Shown in pieces: positions 61,502 through 64,000 of a stretch of 64,000 bases of DNA (position 1 is the stretch's first letter; the number at the start of each line of letters is the position of its first letter). The notes beneath the pieces are model-generated. The model was not told the DNA's origin, searched no databases, and was given only the letters and a program-made list of their open reading frames with translations. A program made the position numbers and the translations under genes. The stretch is from JAEYKI01 sp036679405 (GTDB taxonomy: Bacteria > Bacillota > Clostridia > Christensenellales > Christensenellaceae), in contig JAVBVZ010000013.1 of the NCBI GenBank assembly GCA_036679405.1, forward strand, positions 44,446 to 108,445, read 5' to 3'.

Positions 61502-62588
61502 ATGGCAAAATTATAGTATGTTAACAGATGATAAAATTCCAGAATATTTCAAAGAAAATTCTTTTGGTCAGCAAAGAAACTTGTTTATTCTAGGTGAAGG
61601 CTTTGACTCCAGAATGTGTATTGGATTAAAAACAATTAAAGAATATTTACATGACTTAACTATTTACAAAATACATTATGCGGAATCAAAAGATTCTCAA
61701 TCGAAATTATATGAAGACTTAATCGAAAGTAATTTGAAAGAATATTGTACACTAGTTAATGGATTTAAAACATTGGAATATAATTTAAAAATGTGGATGG
61801 GTGATTCTGAAGAACGATATGTAGCCGAAATAGAAGCAACTCGATTTGTTAAAGACAATTATGATTTGTTTAATGAGTTTAATAATATTATTATAGACAT
61901 TAGTGCGCTTCCACAGTCAATTTATTACCCCTTATTGATAAAATTGTGTAAAGATTGGTTAGATAAAAAAAGAATTTATTTGATAGCATGTGAAAACTAC
62001 ATGACAGATATGAATACTCTCCCCGTTGAACTCGCTGAAACAGCTCATCAAATGCATGGATTTATGGGAACTGGAAATCCAGCAAACGAGGAATGTGTTG
62101 TATGGTTTCCGGTTCTTGGTGAAATTAATCCAAATATATTGCAAAAGTATTATGACTATTTGCAAAGAACTTATCATAAAATTGACGAAATCTGCCCTGT
62201 TGTCCCATTTCCTTCAGTCGATGTAAGACGCTTGGATAAAATTGTTGATGGATATAGAAAATTATTATTTAGTCAATGGCAAATTGAAAAAGAAAATTTA
62301 ATATATGTAGCAGAAAACAATTCTTTTCAAGTCTACAGAAAGCTTTATGAAACAGCACAACATTATGATAAAGTAATGACGCCCATTGGTAAATGTAGAT
62401 TTGTTTTTTCAACTATTACGAGTAAATTGATGGGTATTGGAGCATTATTGGCGGCAATGGAACTAAAAAACAATAATTTTAGTGTTGAATTTTTAAATAT
62501 TAGTAATAAAGGATATAGGCTGGCCAATAGTACTGATAAGTTGTTTTCAAAAGTCTATTGCTTATGCTTATCGGATAATGGATTATAA
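61494..62588 (+). CDS. Unrecognised alpha/beta protein of the operon
   Basis: 364 residues. I recognise no family. NLFILGEGFDSRMCIGLKTIKEYL at 29-52 looks like a Rossmann-type strand-loop-helix, and NIIIDISALPQSIYYPLLIKLC at 131-152 is a second strand followed by a conserved-looking D-I-S-A-L-P loop. Two hydrophobic strand-rich stretches follow, and a third VFSTITSKLMGIGALLAAMELK near residue 305. No signal peptide or TM. Overlaps the ATPase gene by 8 bases. Possible roles: effector or ligand-sensing partner. Confidence 0.6.
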   Translation: MSEWQNYSMLTDDKIPEYFKENSFGQQRNLFILGEGFDSRMCIGLKTIKEYLHDLTIYKIHYAESKDSQSKLYEDLIESNLKEYCTLVNGFKTLEYNLKMWMGDSEERYVAEIEATRFVKDNYDLFNEFNNIIIDISALPQSIYYPLLIKLCKDWLDKKRIYLIACENYMTDMNTLPVELAETAHQMHGFMGTGNPANEECVVWFPVLGEINPNILQKYYDYLQRTYHKIDEICPVVPFPSVDVRRLDKIVDGYRKLLFSQWQIEKENLIYVAENNSFQVYRKLYETAQHYDKVMTPIGKCRFVFSTITSKLMGIGALLAAMELKNNNFSVEFLNISNKGYRLANSTDKLFSKVYCLCLSDNGL

Positions 62589-62610
62589 GTAAATAAGAAT
62601 TAGGAGTATC

Positions 62611-63609
62611 ATGAATAAAATACTTGGAGCTGGATTAGCCTGTGTTGATATGATATATGATCAAAAAGAATTTCAATTTCAAAATGGTGGTACATGTGCC
62701 AATGTTCTTTCAGTACTAGTGAAACTTAATTGGTTTGCAACTATTTTGAAACCTCAATATGTTGATGCTTTTGATAAATCTCTTGAAGATACATTTAAAA
62801 ATTTAAATGTGAACTTTTTGCATTATAAAAAATCAAAAAATAATACTCCTAGAATTATAGAATATCTTCAAGATGGTGAGCATATTTTTAAAACAGTTTG
62901 CCCGGAGTGCAACCGCAGAATACTAAATGTGGATTTACCGTCATCAAACGATATTAAGAAAATACATCTAAATTATGGAGAGTATGATGTTTTTTTTCAT
63001 GACCGTGTTTCTTCTGGTATCAATAATGTCTTAGAACATATGAAAAACCAACATAAGATAGTAATGTATGAACCAAATAGTTTTAGAAACCCAAAGATTT
63101 TTATTGATCATTGTAAAAAATGTGATATTATCAAATTTTCCGGTTCGAAAATACCAATGACTGTTGCTGACAATCTACGTACCATTGCCCCTAATACGGA
63201 AATAAAAATTATTGTTAATACTAATGGGGAGAATGGCTTGGTATTTTGTTTTATGAGAGAAGACGGTACTATGTCATCTTGGCAAAGAATGCTTCCATTT
63301 ACATCAAAGAAAGTTTATGATACATCCGGGGCTGGAGATTGGTTTACAGCAGGATTTCTGAATGCGCTATTAAGTAAGGGTCTCCATCTGAAAAATGAAT
63401 TAAAAGAAGAAAATATGATTAAATGCATAGAAGAAGCTAATAAGAAGGCAAAAATTTGTTGTGAATCGTTAGGTGCACAAGGTGTATTTTATGAAGAAAA
63501 ACAGATAAAAAAAATAGATAAAAATGCAGAACCAATTATTTCTTCCTATGAAGAAGTCATCTCGAAATTGGGAATAAACCATTGTGAAAAATGCTTTCTT
63601 AATAATTGA
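62611..63609 (+). CDS. PfkB-family sugar/nucleoside kinase, divergent
   Basis: 332 residues. N-terminal GAGLACVDMIYDQKEFQFQNGGTCANVLSVL (sugar pocket) and the C-terminal DTSGAGDWFTAGFLNALL at 237-254 with the catalytic Asp of the PfkB/ribokinase family. Unusual: three extra Cys-x2-Cys pairs (97-100, 168-171 and about 325-328), which could bind zinc. Sugar or nucleoside phosphorylation is likely. Twenty-two bases after the previous gene, with AGGAG upstream. Confidence 0.75.
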   Translation: MNKILGAGLACVDMIYDQKEFQFQNGGTCANVLSVLVKLNWFATILKPQYVDAFDKSLEDTFKNLNVNFLHYKKSKNNTPRIIEYLQDGEHIFKTVCPECNRRILNVDLPSSNDIKKIHLNYGEYDVFFHDRVSSGINNVLEHMKNQHKIVMYEPNSFRNPKIFIDHCKKCDIIKFSGSKIPMTVADNLRTIAPNTEIKIIVNTNGENGLVFCFMREDGTMSSWQRMLPFTSKKVYDTSGAGDWFTAGFLNALLSKGLHLKNELKEENMIKCIEEANKKAKICCESLGAQGVFYEEKQIKKIDKNAEPIISSYEEVISKLGINHCEKCFLNN

Positions 63610-63830
63610 TAAATACTTTGAGATCGATACATTTATAAATTTGTGCAAATTATTTAATGGTTATAATATCAAAAGCAATCACCTTATAAAGAGTGGCAAT
63701 CCCATCCGAGATAATGCCTCTCCGTTGATTTTCGTATCGAATTGATGCCACAAATAAAAAACAATAGGAAAGAGTAGATGTCATTTGCTGATGCAAGTGG
63801 CTTTTTTTATTCAAGAAGGAGGTATAGAAA

Positions 63831-63899
63831 ATGACCAAAGTAATCGCCTTAGCGAATCAAAAGGGTGGTGTTGGGAATGACCTTCGGTACCGTCAATAG
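63831..63899 (+). pseudogene. parA: ParA/Soj N-terminal fragment broken in the P-loop
   Basis: Starts with AAGGAGG 9 bases before the ATG, then MTKVIALANQKGGVG, exactly the start of ParA/Soj ATPases up to the Walker-type KGGVG. The next bases do not continue to GKT; the frame goes NDLRYRQ then stops. The preceding 63610-63830 gap has no gene, only a weak TTGC-tgat-GCAA hairpin and T-run near 63785-63808. Confidence 0.7.
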
Positions 63900-64000
63900 T
63901 TTTGCGCAAATTCGTTTGCAGCCAAGTTTAAATAATGTCAGCCAGCTATAAAATCCGACTCCAGGCCGGTATTTTCCAGATGTTTCATGTTCATATATTT
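63900..64000. other. Unassigned DNA after the parA break
   Basis: No gene visible in these 101 bases; the right half may belong to whatever inserted or recombined into parA. On the minus strand, an 18-codon ATG-to-TGA frame (63938-63994) is too short to call. Confidence 0.3.

Larger units (their letters stand above)
55569..64000. mobile_element. Integrated element or genomic island, right end outside window
   Basis: Starts at the tRNA-Leu fragment and extends to the window edge. Contains short direct repeats next to the border, an excisionase-like gene, an AT-rich five-gene operon unlike the host in composition and a broken parA. No integrase gene is seen, so it lies to the right or has been lost; an intact tRNA-Leu is expected at the other border. 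Confidence 0.65.

Noticed and set aside
63650..63838. Minus-strand ORF of 62 codons between the kinase and parA
   Set aside because: No ribosome-binding site or family; overlaps the parA leader.

Overview
The window looks like chromosome of a Gram-positive, anaerobic Clostridia-type bacterium. Evidence: strong AAGGAGG ribosome-binding sites, lipoprotein-type binding proteins, ferredoxin/flavodoxin-type redox proteins, an HD-GYP protein, a membrane-anchored MurF and several TTG/GTG starts. Base composition is moderate up to about 55.6 kb and then becomes clearly AT-rich. A genus cannot be fixed from sequence alone; a Christensenellales- or Lachnospirales-like host is a guess.

Layout. (1) 1-7.3 kb: purine/nucleoside salvage: the C-terminal half of adenine deaminase, a BMP-type lipoprotein, its ABC ATPase and two permeases, then a convergent nucleoside/base deaminase of the MTA/SAH deaminase family. 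(2) 7.6-11.4 kb: ketopantoate-reductase-like protein, a LuxE/LuxC-type acyl-activation and reduction pair, a small zincin. (3) 11.5-15.4 kb: Fe-S aldo/keto reductase and larC-larE-larB, which make the nickel-pincer nucleotide cofactor. (4) 15.6-35.3 kb: PAS-HD-GYP protein, CCA-adding enzyme, a long HflX, RecX, S58 peptidase, AcpS, Nnr, EFR1-type ferredoxin and flavodoxin, small regulatory and membrane genes, an amidohydrolase, tsaE-tsaB-rimI, an alpha/beta hydrolase, membrane-anchored MurF and Ddl. (5) 35.3-38.3 kb (minus): molybdenum cofactor genes MOSC, moaC, moaA and a MoeA-like gene. (6) 38.7-54.9 kb: a carbohydrate/polyol catabolic region with a ribose-type ABC transporter, three SDR dehydrogenases, two DeoC-like aldolases, an FGGY kinase, a SIS isomerase, two URO-D-family proteins, a redox-protein-like gene and an unusual LacI-family regulator fused to a solute-binding domain. 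I see candidate operators for that regulator at two promoters of the region.

(7) 55.57 kb to the right edge: a mobile island. Its left border is the 3' part of a class II tRNA-Leu gene (minus strand), cut in the anticodon loop, with the host tRNA terminator still attached. Then come short direct repeats, an excisionase-like gene and about 500 bp of inverted-repeat-rich DNA. Next is a tight five-gene AT-rich operon: SIS-HAD fusion, PRTase-like protein, P-loop ATPase with an ORC/CDC6-like look, an unrecognised Rossmann-like protein and a PfkB-type kinase. The last feature is a ParA gene broken exactly inside its P-loop.

The five-gene operon is the best candidate for a little-described system: an ATPase next to a set of sugar-phosphate and ribosyl-transfer enzymes, carried on an integrated element, which suggests a nucleotide/sugar-based conflict (defence) system. 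That function is inference. Positions, domains and motifs were read by eye; no database search was possible.
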